The notes under the pieces are model-generated. The model was given only the letters and a program-made list of their open reading frames with translations, was not told where the DNA came from and searched no databases. The position numbers were made by a program, and so were the translations under genes. Of a stretch of DNA of 12,830 bases, positions 6,148-12,830 are shown in pieces (position 1 is the first letter of the stretch; each line of letters opens with the position of its first letter). Origin of the DNA: Candidatus Bathyarchaeota archaeon (GTDB lineage Archaea; Thermoproteota; Bathyarchaeia; TCS64); NCBI GenBank assembly GCA_937877765.1, contig CALGBN010000351.1, positions 1 through 12,830 of the forward strand, given 5' to 3'.

Positions 6148-7860
6148 CTACTTTCTATAACCCTGCGCCTTGTCTAGGCTCCAAGTATTAACCACATCAT
6201 CAACACCTAGCCATCCGCGGCGAGCAACAGCCACACCAAGTGGCAGGAACTCTAGTTGAGATACGCTGTGAGCATCAGATCCAAGGACCAGTTTTACGCC
6301 AGCCTCCTTGGCTCTACGTGCATCAACGTCCCTTAGATCGAGTCTACTTGGGCTGCAGTTGATCTCCATGAACACTTTTTCCTCTGCTGCTGCCTTGAAA
6401 ATAGCGTCCAAGTCTACTGGGTAGGGGTTTCTTCTCTGGATTAGTCTCCCTGTGGGGTGTCCTATTACTCGTGTATACGGGTTCTTGATAGCCTCCACTA
6501 TACGGTTTGTAATGGTGGCCTCATCTTGCTGCATGCCAGTGTGAATGCTAGCTACCACCCAGTCAAGCTGCTCAAGCACCTCATCGTTATAATCAAGCGA
6601 GCCATCCGACTTAATGTCACACTCAGTACCCGCAAGGAGTTTGATCTCACTGTACTCTTCATCAAGGCGTCTAATCTCTTCTATTTGTTGCATGAGTTTC
6701 TCTTCACTGAGACCCTGAGCAATAGCTAGGCTCTGACTATGGTCCGTGATAGCCATATACTGATGGCCCATCTTCACCGCTTTCTCTACCATCTCTTCAA
6801 GGGGATCAATAGCATGGCTATAATCGGTGTGGACATGAAGATCGCCTCTGATATCATCTAAGGTCACCAGCTCGGGTAGCTTATCCTCTATGGCTGCCTC
6901 TATCTCACCAGTGTTCTCCCTAAGCTCAGGAGGCATCCACCGCATACCAAGTGCCTCGTATATCTTTGCCTCATCCTCTGCCTCCACTAGCGAATCATCT
7001 TCACGTCTGTAGAGTCCATACTCGTTGAGCTTGTACCCTGCCTTCACTCCGATGGTCCGTAGTTTGACGTTATGCTCCTTGCTGCCTGTGAAGTACTGGA
7101 GTGCTGCGCCATAGCTCTCTGGTGGAATTACTCTGAGGTCTACTTGTAGCATGTTTTCGAGGACCACTGTGCTCTTGGTTGGTCCTCTACCCAGAATCCT
7201 GATAATCGGTGGCATGGTGCAGAAGTGTTCCGTCACTGTCTCTGGGTCCAAGCTGCTGACTAAGACATCAAGATCACCCACTGTTTCTTTTCTGCGTCTT
7301 GCTGAGCCTGCTACCTCGACCCTTCTGACTGCTGGATTGTCTTCCATGTAGCTGAGGATGCCTTGTATGATGGGTAATACTTCTCCGAGAAGGAACCTTG
7401 TGCTCCTATTACGGTACTCGTCTATTGCCTTGAGTATGTTTTCCTCTTTCTTGGGTCCGAAGCCCTTGAGTTCTCTGATCTTTTCCTCTTTGGCTGCCTG
7501 TTCAAGCATCTCGATGTTGGTGATTCCAAGCTCCTCGCTTAGTCTCATAGCGATCTTGGGTCCAATGCCTTCTACCTCAATCATCTGTAGAACCCCCTTG
7601 GGTAAGGAGTCCCGAAGATCCAACAAGACTCCAGTCAGCCCCGTCTCAATTATCTCCTCGATAACCATTGCGATACTCTTACCGACGCCGGGGATTTCCT
7701 CAAGTTCTCCTCTTTCAGCGATAGCTCCTATATCTTCTGTGAGGGCTGTGACTCGCTGTGCTGCCATGTTGTAGGCCCTGCTTCTGAATCTGTCTCCTTT
7801 TATCGCAAGTATCTCGCCTATCTGGTATAGTTGGTCAGCTACCTTCTGGTTGAGGCTCAT
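6148..7860 (-). CDS. polX: DNA polymerase X with PHP 3'-5' exonuclease domain
   Basis: 570 residues, the same size as bacterial PolX. Domains in order: an N-terminal helix-hairpin-helix region with hairpins at about 54-60 (EIPGVGK), 95-101 (VEGIGPK) and 131-137 (LKGFGPK); the palm nucleotidyltransferase with [16 protein letters not shown] (185-200), metal ligands D196 and D198 and the third Asp in VDLRV (D241); a thumb-like region; and a PHP domain from about 339. The PHP metal-site motifs are all present: DLHVHTDYS (H342, H344), TDHS, GTECD, SIHTG, GHPTG, EINCSP and LGSDAHS. The enzyme is expected to fill short gaps in DNA and proofread or trim 3' ends during base excision or end repair. All catalytic residues looked for are present, so it should be active. 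Start ATG, stop TAG. It lies 30 bp downstream of the FilR1-type regulator on the same strand but has its own TATA-like box. Confidence 0.96.
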   Translation of the reverse strand: MSLNQKVADQLYQIGEILAIKGDRFRSRAYNMAAQRVTALTEDIGAIAERGELEEIPGVGKSIAMVIEEIIETGLTGVLLDLRDSLPKGVLQMIEVEGIGPKIAMRLSEELGITNIEMLEQAAKEEKIRELKGFGPKKEENILKAIDEYRNRSTRFLLGEVLPIIQGILSYMEDNPAVRRVEVAGSARRRKETVGDLDVLVSSLDPETVTEHFCTMPPIIRILGRGPTKSTVVLENMLQVDLRVIPPESYGAALQYFTGSKEHNVKLRTIGVKAGYKLNEYGLYRREDDSLVEAEDEAKIYEALGMRWMPPELRENTGEIEAAIEDKLPELVTLDDIRGDLHVHTDYSHAIDPLEEMVEKAVKMGHQYMAITDHSQSLAIAQGLSEEKLMQQIEEIRRLDEEYSEIKLLAGTECDIKSDGSLDYNDEVLEQLDWVVASIHTGMQQDEATITNRIVEAIKNPYTRVIGHPTGRLIQRRNPYPVDLDAIFKAAAEEKVFMEINCSPSRLDLRDVDARRAKEAGVKLVLGSDAHSVSQLEFLPLGVAVARRGWLGVDDVVNTWSLDKAQGYRK

Positions 7861-7889
7861 AGATTATTCTACGCATAGGATGGATATGA

Positions 7890-7897
7890 ATTATATC
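7890..7897 (-). promoter_or_regulatory. TATA-like element for polX
   Basis: GATATAAT on the minus strand overlaps the stop codon of the upstream regulator gene and lies 29 bp before the polX ATG. This is the spacing for a leaderless or near-leaderless transcript, so polX may be transcribed independently of the regulator. Confidence 0.4.
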
Positions 7898-8679
7898 AGG
7901 GGCTTCCCAGTTGCCTTATCCCAGTAATAATAAAAGAGATCACGGCACCACTCAAGAGCCATAGGGTCGCTGCTCGTGAATCCACGATAATCATAGTTAC
8001 CATTCAGGGTAGGGAAACTAAGCAATGCAACCTCTTTCTCGTTCATATACAGTATGAGGTCAACCTCGATGAAACGGTCCTTTAACACACCTTCTCTTCG
8101 GATCGTGTGAAGATAATCCTCTGAGAAAACCTCGTTTCTGATATCCTGCATCTCAGGTGGGACATTGAGGTCTGTGCCTCTCATGAAGTACCCTTTTACG
8201 CCTCTCTCGTAGGCCGCCTTGATATGTTTGAATCCGCTTGCGATATATGGTAGGTTTATGTCAAGCACGTATTCCTCGGCTTCCTGAAGTATCCTGACGC
8301 TATTATGAATGCTAACCATGATGTCATCAATGTAGTTCATCTCTTTTAGCTCGCCAAACCTGTTCAAGAACTTGGATGGCAACCCACCCGCATTATGTCT
8401 TTCAAAATATTCCCTGTTCTCAGAGGTGAACATCACTGAATCTAACTGCCTAAGAACCAGCAAACCATAAGGAGTCAAGCAAGGATGACCATCCGTGTTA
8501 CGGGTAGCCAATCCAGCCTCAAAGAGCCTGTTAAAGTGGCGGCTTACCTCTTGGGTGGTTATTCCGAGGCGTCTGCTGAGTTCGCTGAAGCTTGTTTCCT
8601 CTTCTTTGAGAACGCGCATTATTTTGACTCGTTCCTCGTTGCTTGCCTCGAACATTACATCGTAAAAGTTCTCGCTCAT
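7891..8679 (-). CDS. Archaeal winged-helix regulator with FilR1-middle domain
   Basis: 262 residues from the ATG at 8679; a TTG three codons upstream (8688) is an alternative start. The N-terminal 85 residues form an ArsR/MarR-like winged helix: EERVKIMRVLKEEETSFSELSRRLGITTQEVSRHFNRLFEAGLATR, with TTQEVSRHFNRL as recognition helix. The C-terminal part ends in LLSFPTLNGNYDYRGFTSSDPMALEWCRDLFYYYWDKA, the typical close of the FilR1 middle domain (formerly DUF1724) of archaeal regulators. No membrane helix is seen. It presumably binds DNA as a dimer with a ligand-sensing C-terminal half; the ligand is unknown. It lies divergent from the dehalogenase-like gene across a region of about 95 bp, a common arrangement for a local regulator, and upstream of polX. 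Stop is TAA. Confidence 0.82.
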   Translation of the reverse strand: MSENFYDVMFEASNEERVKIMRVLKEEETSFSELSRRLGITTQEVSRHFNRLFEAGLATRNTDGHPCLTPYGLLVLRQLDSVMFTSENREYFERHNAGGLPSKFLNRFGELKEMNYIDDIMVSIHNSVRILQEAEEYVLDINLPYIASGFKHIKAAYERGVKGYFMRGTDLNVPPEMQDIRNEVFSEDYLHTIRREGVLKDRFIEVDLILYMNEKEVALLSFPTLNGNYDYRGFTSSDPMALEWCRDLFYYYWDKATGKPLI

Positions 8680-8735
8680 CAAGACCAATAATCAGGTTCA
8701 CTTGGTCCTGAAAAAACCATCCCCTCTGGGAGATA

Positions 8736-8743
8736 CTTTATTA
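8736..8743 (+). promoter_or_regulatory. TATA-like element for the dehalogenase-like gene
   Basis: CTTTATTA lies 30 bp before the TTG start at 8774, so the transcript would have a leader of only a few bases. It sits in the divergent region shared with the FilR1-type regulator. Confidence 0.4.
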
Positions 8744-8773
8744 CCAATAAATTCAAAGAAGAAGTGAAAAGTT

Positions 8774-9958
8774 TTGACTGAGAAAACCTTTGACGAGATA
8801 TACCCTAGCAAGCCATCATACAAAAGATTCAACCAAGAAAACACGGCATTCGGACAATCCATAAAGAAAACAGGAAACGTAGTACAGTTCGGAGCAGAGA
8901 AATATAGGTCAAACAAGATAAAACAAGAGATACCCGGATTCAGCTTAGTCGAGTACGCCTTCAATGGTGCAGCTGGACTCTACGAGTATCCAAAGGGCTC
9001 TACTGATACGCAGGGAATATCCTACTATGATTGGCAGAGTCTCGGTTATGTTACCAAGCCAAAGGATGTTCCACGCTGGGAGGGCTCACCCGAGGAAGCA
9101 GCAAGGATAATCTCAAAGGTAGCCAAGTATTTTGGTGCTTATAGCGTTGGATTCACCCGACTTGATGAGCGTTGGTTCTATACCCATAGCAGGTATGGAA
9201 AACCCCTTGAGTTTGATGACGAGATTGATGAGGGAGTTGTGACTGATGAGAAGGCGGTTTTCCCGACTAAACACAAGTACGTCATCGCCTTGACGGTAGC
9301 GATGGAGTACGAGGAGTTCATGCACGCTCCAACCCAACTAGAAGTAGCCACAAACATGGGATACAGCAGAATGCACCACCTTGCAGGACAACTAGCAGAG
9401 TTCATAAGAGGTCTCGGATGGCATGCTACACCCATGGGAAACGACACAGCCATGAGTGTACCCATCGCCATCCAAGCAGGCTTGGGGCACGCAGGACGCC
9501 ATGGAAGACTCATCACATGGGAACGAGGCCCCCTAGTAAGATTGATGAAAGTATTCACAGACCTACCCTTACCTCAGAGTAAGCTTGCACACCCGGGTAT
9601 CATCCAATACTGTGAGGACTGCAAGAAATGTGCACAGCACTGTCCAGCACAAGCAATCACCCATGGACCAAGAACCTATGAGGCAGTCTGCAAAGCCAAT
9701 AACCCCGGTTTCTTGAAATGGTATGGTGATGAGGAGGCTTGTCTTGACTACTGGAACGAGGTTGGTTCTGCGTGCAGTGTCTGTTTCAGGACCTGTAGCT
9801 TCACTAAGAGTGAGGGATTCGCTCATGATGTGGTAAAGTGGTTCATCAGGAACGTGCCTCAGTTGAACAAGTTCTGGGTCTGGACCGATGACTTGTTTGG
9901 TTATGGGAAACCTCATGATCCAGACAAGTACTGGTTGAAACCATTCAAACGAACATAA
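8774..9958 (+). CDS. Cytosolic reductive-dehalogenase-like corrinoid iron-sulfur protein
   Basis: 394 residues related to RdhA. The core is MGYSRMHHLAGQLAEFIRGLGW (195-216), then AGLGHAGRHGRLIT (235-248), GPLVRLMKVFTDLPL (252-266) and two 4Fe-4S sets: C280-x2-C-x2-C-x3-CP, and C323-x10-C334-x2-C337-x3-C341, where the usual final CP is CS. Y197, N223 and R256 have exactly the spacing (+26, +59) of the PceA active-site residues Y246, N272 and R305. This supports a cobamide-dependent reductive enzyme rather than epoxyqueuosine reductase. Unlike respiratory RdhA there is no twin-arginine signal and no small membrane-anchor gene (rdhB) beside it. Unlike NpRdhA there is no fused flavodoxin-type reductase. 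The start is TTG; the first internal Met is residue 177. The substrate may be an organohalide or another reducible compound; the electron donor is unknown, ferredoxin being plausible. Confidence 0.85.
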   Translation: MTEKTFDEIYPSKPSYKRFNQENTAFGQSIKKTGNVVQFGAEKYRSNKIKQEIPGFSLVEYAFNGAAGLYEYPKGSTDTQGISYYDWQSLGYVTKPKDVPRWEGSPEEAARIISKVAKYFGAYSVGFTRLDERWFYTHSRYGKPLEFDDEIDEGVVTDEKAVFPTKHKYVIALTVAMEYEEFMHAPTQLEVATNMGYSRMHHLAGQLAEFIRGLGWHATPMGNDTAMSVPIAIQAGLGHAGRHGRLITWERGPLVRLMKVFTDLPLPQSKLAHPGIIQYCEDCKKCAQHCPAQAITHGPRTYEAVCKANNPGFLKWYGDEEACLDYWNEVGSACSVCFRTCSFTKSEGFAHDVVKWFIRNVPQLNKFWVWTDDLFGYGKPHDPDKYWLKPFKRT

Positions 9959-9989
9959 CCAGTTCTTTTTGTTCTGTTTGATGCACATA

Positions 9990-9997
9990 TTTTATAG
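9990..9997 (+). promoter_or_regulatory. TATA-like element for the M20 gene
   Basis: TTTTATAG in the 76-bp gap after the dehalogenase-like gene, 37 bp before the TTG at 10035. It suggests separate transcription with a short leader. Confidence 0.45.
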
Positions 9998-10034
9998 ACT
10001 AGAGACAGGTGTAGGCACATAACAGTGAGATATT

Positions 10035-11252
10035 TTGAACGTACTCGATTATCTGAAGAAACAAGAAGTAATTGACCTAGCCTGCGACCTAATACAGCAG
10101 CCAAGCCTCACAAACAAGGAAGGACCCGCAGTAGACTATATGATCGACTGGTACGAGGACAATGACTTTGATGAGATCCATGTTCAGGAGGTTCAACCCG
10201 GGCGAAGACAAGTAATCGGCGTAATGAAAGGCGATGGAACAGGTAAATCAATGATGTTCAACGGACACCTCGACATAGACCCCATCACAGCCGACTGGGA
10301 GTGGGACCCATATGAGCCCAAGATAGATGGAAACAGGCTCTGGGGTGCTGGCATCCATAATATGAAGAGCGGTGACGCGGCTTTCCTCATGGCTGCGCTA
10401 GCCATAAAACGAACAGGAAAGAAGCTTAAGGGTGATCTTGTCTGTGCGACTGTTGTTGGGGAACTTCAGGGCGGAGTAGGTACTGTTCACATGCTGAAAG
10501 AGGGCATTAAGACAGATTATGCTATCGTACCTGAGCCATACAGCGTCGATAATATTCTAACGAAGTGTGTCGGTGTCCATGACTTGGCGATCAACGTCAT
10601 TGGTGAGAGCCATCACATCAGCAGGATGGAGGAAGCAGTTGACGCCATAAAAAAGATGAGAAAAGTACTGGACAGAATCGACAAGATGGAGTTCGAGGCA
10701 AGAGACCCAGACTTACCCGGGGCACCAAGATGGGTAGCAGGCAGCATCATCGGCGGAAGAAACAGAGATTATGATCTAGCTGGACCATACAATATACCGG
10801 ATTTCTGCACAACCATCGTAGACTTCAGATATCCACCGGGATACACAATCGAGGAGATCAACCAACGCTTCAAAGACATGCTTGAAGAAATCGCAGCAGA
10901 AGACTCTGAGTTCAAGTACGAGTTTGAGTACCCGGTGAACCCCAAGTTTAGAGTAGGTGGTATGGTAATGCCGCCCATGGGGGTTTCACCTGATGCGGAG
11001 GTTGTCCAAATACTGAAGGAGAACCATAAGGCTGTGACAGGTGAGTATCCGAAGAAGATAGGCGCAGTTATCCCAAGGAGTTACTGTGGCAATGATACGG
11101 CTCACTTGGCTCAAACTGGTATCGAGTGCTGTCTCTATGGTCCAAGGGGATACCCTGATGACGTTGAGAAGCATGTACGGATCGATGAGATGATAACCTG
11201 CAGCAAGGCGATGGCGTTAAGCGGTTATCAGGTCGTCACAGGTGAGAAGTAA
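10035..11252 (+). CDS. M20-family metallohydrolase (ArgE/DapE/CPG2-like) with altered metal site
   Basis: 405 residues with the M20 layout: a catalytic domain split by a dimerisation domain inserted at about 180-300. Conserved pieces are MMFNGHLDID (H78, D80), WGAGIHNMKSGDAA (103-116), VVGELQGGVGT (140-150), VPEPYS (E167) and the late His380 in EKHVRIDEM. In standard di-zinc members the second piece has D-M-K, the Asp bridging both metals, and the third has D-E-E, catalytic base then metal ligand. Here these are N109-M-K and G142-E143-L144: the base is kept, but the bridging Asp and one Glu ligand are lost. I recall related ArgE-like sequences with the same NMK/GELQGG pattern, so this is probably a real subfamily rather than decay. 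The likely role is amide hydrolysis of an N-acyl amino acid or peptide; the substrate is unknown. TTG start, preceded in frame by a stop four codons back; stop TAA. Confidence 0.88.
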   Translation: MNVLDYLKKQEVIDLACDLIQQPSLTNKEGPAVDYMIDWYEDNDFDEIHVQEVQPGRRQVIGVMKGDGTGKSMMFNGHLDIDPITADWEWDPYEPKIDGNRLWGAGIHNMKSGDAAFLMAALAIKRTGKKLKGDLVCATVVGELQGGVGTVHMLKEGIKTDYAIVPEPYSVDNILTKCVGVHDLAINVIGESHHISRMEEAVDAIKKMRKVLDRIDKMEFEARDPDLPGAPRWVAGSIIGGRNRDYDLAGPYNIPDFCTTIVDFRYPPGYTIEEINQRFKDMLEEIAAEDSEFKYEFEYPVNPKFRVGGMVMPPMGVSPDAEVVQILKENHKAVTGEYPKKIGAVIPRSYCGNDTAHLAQTGIECCLYGPRGYPDDVEKHVRIDEMITCSKAMALSGYQVVTGEK

Positions 11253-11255
11253 CCA

Positions 11256-11263
11256 CTTATACT
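11256..11263 (+). promoter_or_regulatory. TATA box for the alpha/beta hydrolase gene
   Basis: CTTATACT is centred 25 bp before the ATG at 11285, the textbook distance for a leaderless archaeal transcript. This supports 11285 as the original start of the interrupted gene. Confidence 0.5.
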
Positions 11264-11284
11264 TCCACATCGTTTTCTATGGCT

Positions 11285-12064
11285 ATGAAAGCGGAGAGAC
11301 AGGTTGTCGCACCCGGAGTAGAATACGCTTATTATTATCGAAAAGCTGGTGAGCCAGCCCTTGTTTTTGTTCACGGTCTGGGTGACTGAAAGGAAACTCA
11401 TCTGAAGGCAACAGAGTATCCTGAGTTAGCGGATTATGGGGTATTGATTATTGACCAGATTGGTTACGGTGATTCCTCAAACCCAGGAGGCTTCAATTAC
11501 ACTATGAAGGAGCAAGCAGAGATGCTTCTGAAAATGATAGATAAGCTAGGCATCAAGGATGTGGTGCTTGTTCCTCATAGTATGGGTGGACCTGTAGCGG
11601 TTGAGCTTGCTGAGATGATGGATGATCGAGTGAAAGGTATTGTCTACGCCGAGGGAAACGTGGATTTCAATGACTGTTTCTTTAGTAACTGGATAATCAC
11701 CAAGCACACATATGATGAATGGGTTGGAGGTGTATTCCAAGGTATCCTCGAAAGATACAGACAAGACCCAAAACAAGCCAAATACGCTATACCCTTCGGT
11801 AAGGCTAAATCCGTATCAACTTACCTTAGCTCAGAGGACCTTGTAGCTGTATCTAAGAAGGATGACATCAGGGACAGATTGGCTGCTTTGAATGTGCCTG
11901 TGCTCGCTATATTTGGTGAGAAGAATAAGGGTAAGTTTACTTCTGAGGCGAAGATGGCGGAAAAGTTTCCATTGATCTTTATTCCCGGTGCTGAGCATAG
12001 TATGATGGTTGACAACTCGGATGCCTACTACCATGAGATAGCACGTTTCGTCAAAAGTATCTAA
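11285..12064 (+). CDS. Alpha/beta hydrolase interrupted by an in-frame TGA
   Basis: From the ATG at 11285 the frame would give 259 residues, normal for the family, but codon 35 is TGA. Before it: GVEYAYYYRKAGEPALVFVHGLGD, the first strands and the HG oxyanion-hole motif (H30-G31). After it, with no frame change: KETHLKATEYPELADYGVLIIDQIGYGDSS, nucleophile S99 in PHSMGG, an acid candidate E212 in IFGEKN and H238 in GAEHSM. The whole catalytic triad therefore lies after the stop and the oxyanion loop before it. Without readthrough, translation would have to restart near the TTG at 11444 and lose the first strands. Remembered relatives usually have one small residue, often Ser, between HGxGG and K-E, so TCA to TGA is a simple explanation. 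It could be a pseudogene, an amplification error or a recoded codon. The next gene begins 23 bp on. Confidence 0.75.
11387..11389 (+). other. In-frame TGA in the alpha/beta hydrolase
   Basis: Codon 35 of the hydrolase, directly after HGLGD in the oxyanion-hole loop. Sequence similarity to the family continues on both sides in the same frame, so this is a single-codon interruption, not a frameshift. Confidence 0.85.
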
Positions 12065-12087
12065 TTCTTCTAGACCCTTCTTACTCT

Positions 12088-12762
12088 ATGGCTGGTCAAG
12101 GGGATACTCGATACAAGGCGCTTGATCATCCAATCAGACGTAAGATAATTCAGCTCCTAGCATCAGAACCCCAAACCTACAGCAGACTACTAGAAAAACT
12201 TGGAATCGAGTCAGGGCACTTAGCATATCATATAAGAAACTTGGAAGAGTTGCTTGAAAAAGACCCAGAGGGAATCTATAGTTTAAACCGTGAAGGAGAA
12301 CAAGCTTACAAGTTTTTAACAGGAGAAACTGAACAAGTGAAACCTCCTCAGAGTAGCTACACTATGAGTACTTTGATGGTTGTCTCATTCTTAATTATCG
12401 TAATCATGGGAGGAATTTTACTTGCAGCACCAGCAAGGAGCAATGAGCAACATATTACAACGCTTCAAGAGGAGACCATTGGGTTGAACCTTGATGCCCT
12501 TGATACCGTCTATGAGATTTTTGAGGATTGGGAGATACCAAGAGAACACTGGACTGGGCTCTTACTAAACATCGTAAAGATCAAGTCTAACCTTGAAGAA
12601 TTATACATATTAACCGGAGAGGAGCACATCAACACTTACGCGGAGCAGCTTGAGAACTATGAGTCCGAGTTATCCAACGTAATCATCGTAGGAGACCCAG
12701 GATATATGAGCCTCACAGTAGAGAAACGCTATCTAATCAGAGAATTACACACTATTTTACTT
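12088..12762 (+). CDS. Membrane-tethered winged-helix regulator, 3' end missing
   Basis: 225 codons from ATG 12088 remain open up to the adapter junction, so the C-terminus is lost. Residues 8-77 form an archaeal ArsR-like winged helix: YKALDHPIRRKIIQLLASEPQTYSRLLEKLGIESGHLAYHIRNLEELL, with ESGHLAYHIRNL as recognition helix and a wing at GIYSLNREGEQAYKFL. After a short linker comes one strong membrane helix (about 93-114), then a charged helical segment to residue 225 (a possible extracytoplasmic sensor, e.g. NIVKIKSNLEELYIL). This wHTH-helix-sensor layout is typical of one-component membrane regulators in archaea. The gene starts 23 bp after the hydrolase stop, so they may be co-transcribed; no convincing TATA box is seen in the gap. 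The signal sensed is unknown. Confidence 0.78.
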
Positions 12763-12830
12763 CTGTCTCTTATACACATCTCCGAGCCCACGAGACCTCT
12801 CTACATCTCGTATGCCGTCTTCTGCTTGAA
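12763..12830 (-). other. Illumina Nextera P7 adapter with i7 index (artefact)
   Basis: Starts with the Tn5 mosaic end (CTGTCTCTTATACACATCT), then the reverse complement of the Nextera read-2 primer, index CTCTCTAC and P7. It is the exact inverse of 3-70, with the same index. The reading frame of the preceding gene runs on into it, which is meaningless. Confidence 0.98.

Noticed and set aside
7358..7774. Plus-strand open frame of 138 codons
   Set aside because: Antisense to the polX helix-hairpin-helix and palm region; serine/leucine-rich shadow.
9178..9558. Minus-strand open frame opposite the dehalogenase-like gene
   Set aside because: No domain, and it overlaps a strongly conserved gene.
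8774..9958. Epoxyqueuosine reductase (QueG)
   Set aside because: The Tyr/Asn/Arg spacing, the RGLGW/AGLGHAGRHGRLIT/VFTDLPL series and the C-terminal cluster set fit RdhA better, and QueG's GLGWIGK motif is absent.
1..12830. Perfect terminal inverted repeats suggesting a linear plasmid, virus or transposon
   Set aside because: The repeats are Nextera/P7 adapter with an index, not biological ends.
1..12830. Global reassignment of TGA to Trp
   Set aside because: About fifty Trp codons in the intact genes are TGG and none is TGA; two internal TGAs are more easily explained as mutations or errors. Kept only as a question.

Overview
The window is a metagenome or single-cell assembly contig, about 12.7 kb of DNA capped at both ends by uncut Illumina Nextera P7 adapter (1-70 and 12763-12830). 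The ends are therefore library artefacts, and the two outermost genes are cut there. The organism looks like an uncultivated archaeon. The signs are archaeal TATA-like boxes 20-40 bp before many starts, short or absent 5' leaders, frequent TTG starts, archaeal regulator types (wHTH plus FilR1-middle domain, wHTH plus membrane helix) and ferredoxin-linked 2-oxoacid metabolism. An Asgard lineage such as Thorarchaeia, or a Bathyarchaeia-like lineage, would fit. That placement is inference; no rRNA or other phylogenetic marker is present.

Layout. (1) 71-756, minus strand: a LemA gene followed by the first 42 codons of a secreted TPM-domain (YgcG-like) protein, a classic pair. The N-terminal membrane anchor of LemA is broken by an in-frame TGA and lacks a clean start. 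(2) 830-1495, plus: a VTT/DedA-type membrane protein, divergent from lemA. (3) 1620-5055, plus: a tightly coupled operon of iorA, iorB (indolepyruvate:ferredoxin oxidoreductase) and a FabH-type beta-ketoacyl synthase III, joined by ATGA and TAATG overlaps. (4) 5057-5542, minus: an FMN-binding split-barrel protein, convergent with the synthase at 1 bp spacing. Divergent from it at 5654-6142, plus, is a small membrane protein with a PH-like domain. (5) 6148-8679, minus: DNA polymerase X with PHP exonuclease domain, preceded by a FilR1-type transcription regulator. (6) 8774-9958, plus: a cytosolic reductive-dehalogenase-like corrinoid/iron-sulfur protein, divergent from the regulator. (7) 10035-11252, plus: an M20-family amidohydrolase with an altered metal site. 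(8) 11285-12064, plus: an alpha/beta hydrolase interrupted by TGA. (9) 12088-12762, plus: a membrane-tethered winged-helix regulator, truncated by the contig end.

How the genes work together. IorAB would convert aryl pyruvates from aromatic amino acids to aryl-acetyl-CoA and reduced ferredoxin. The coupled FabH-type synthase suggests that this acyl-CoA may be condensed rather than only converted to acid and ATP. The dehalogenase-like protein carries the Tyr/Asn/Arg active-site spacing of PceA and two iron-sulfur clusters, but has no export signal and no membrane anchor gene beside it. That suggests a soluble, possibly ferredoxin-fed role. The FilR1-type regulator divergent from it is the obvious candidate controller.

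No tRNA, rRNA, CRISPR array, insertion sequence or origin was recognised. No gene-free stretch exceeds about 175 bp. The gap 1496-1619 holds only the presumed iorA promoter, with no clear TATA box.
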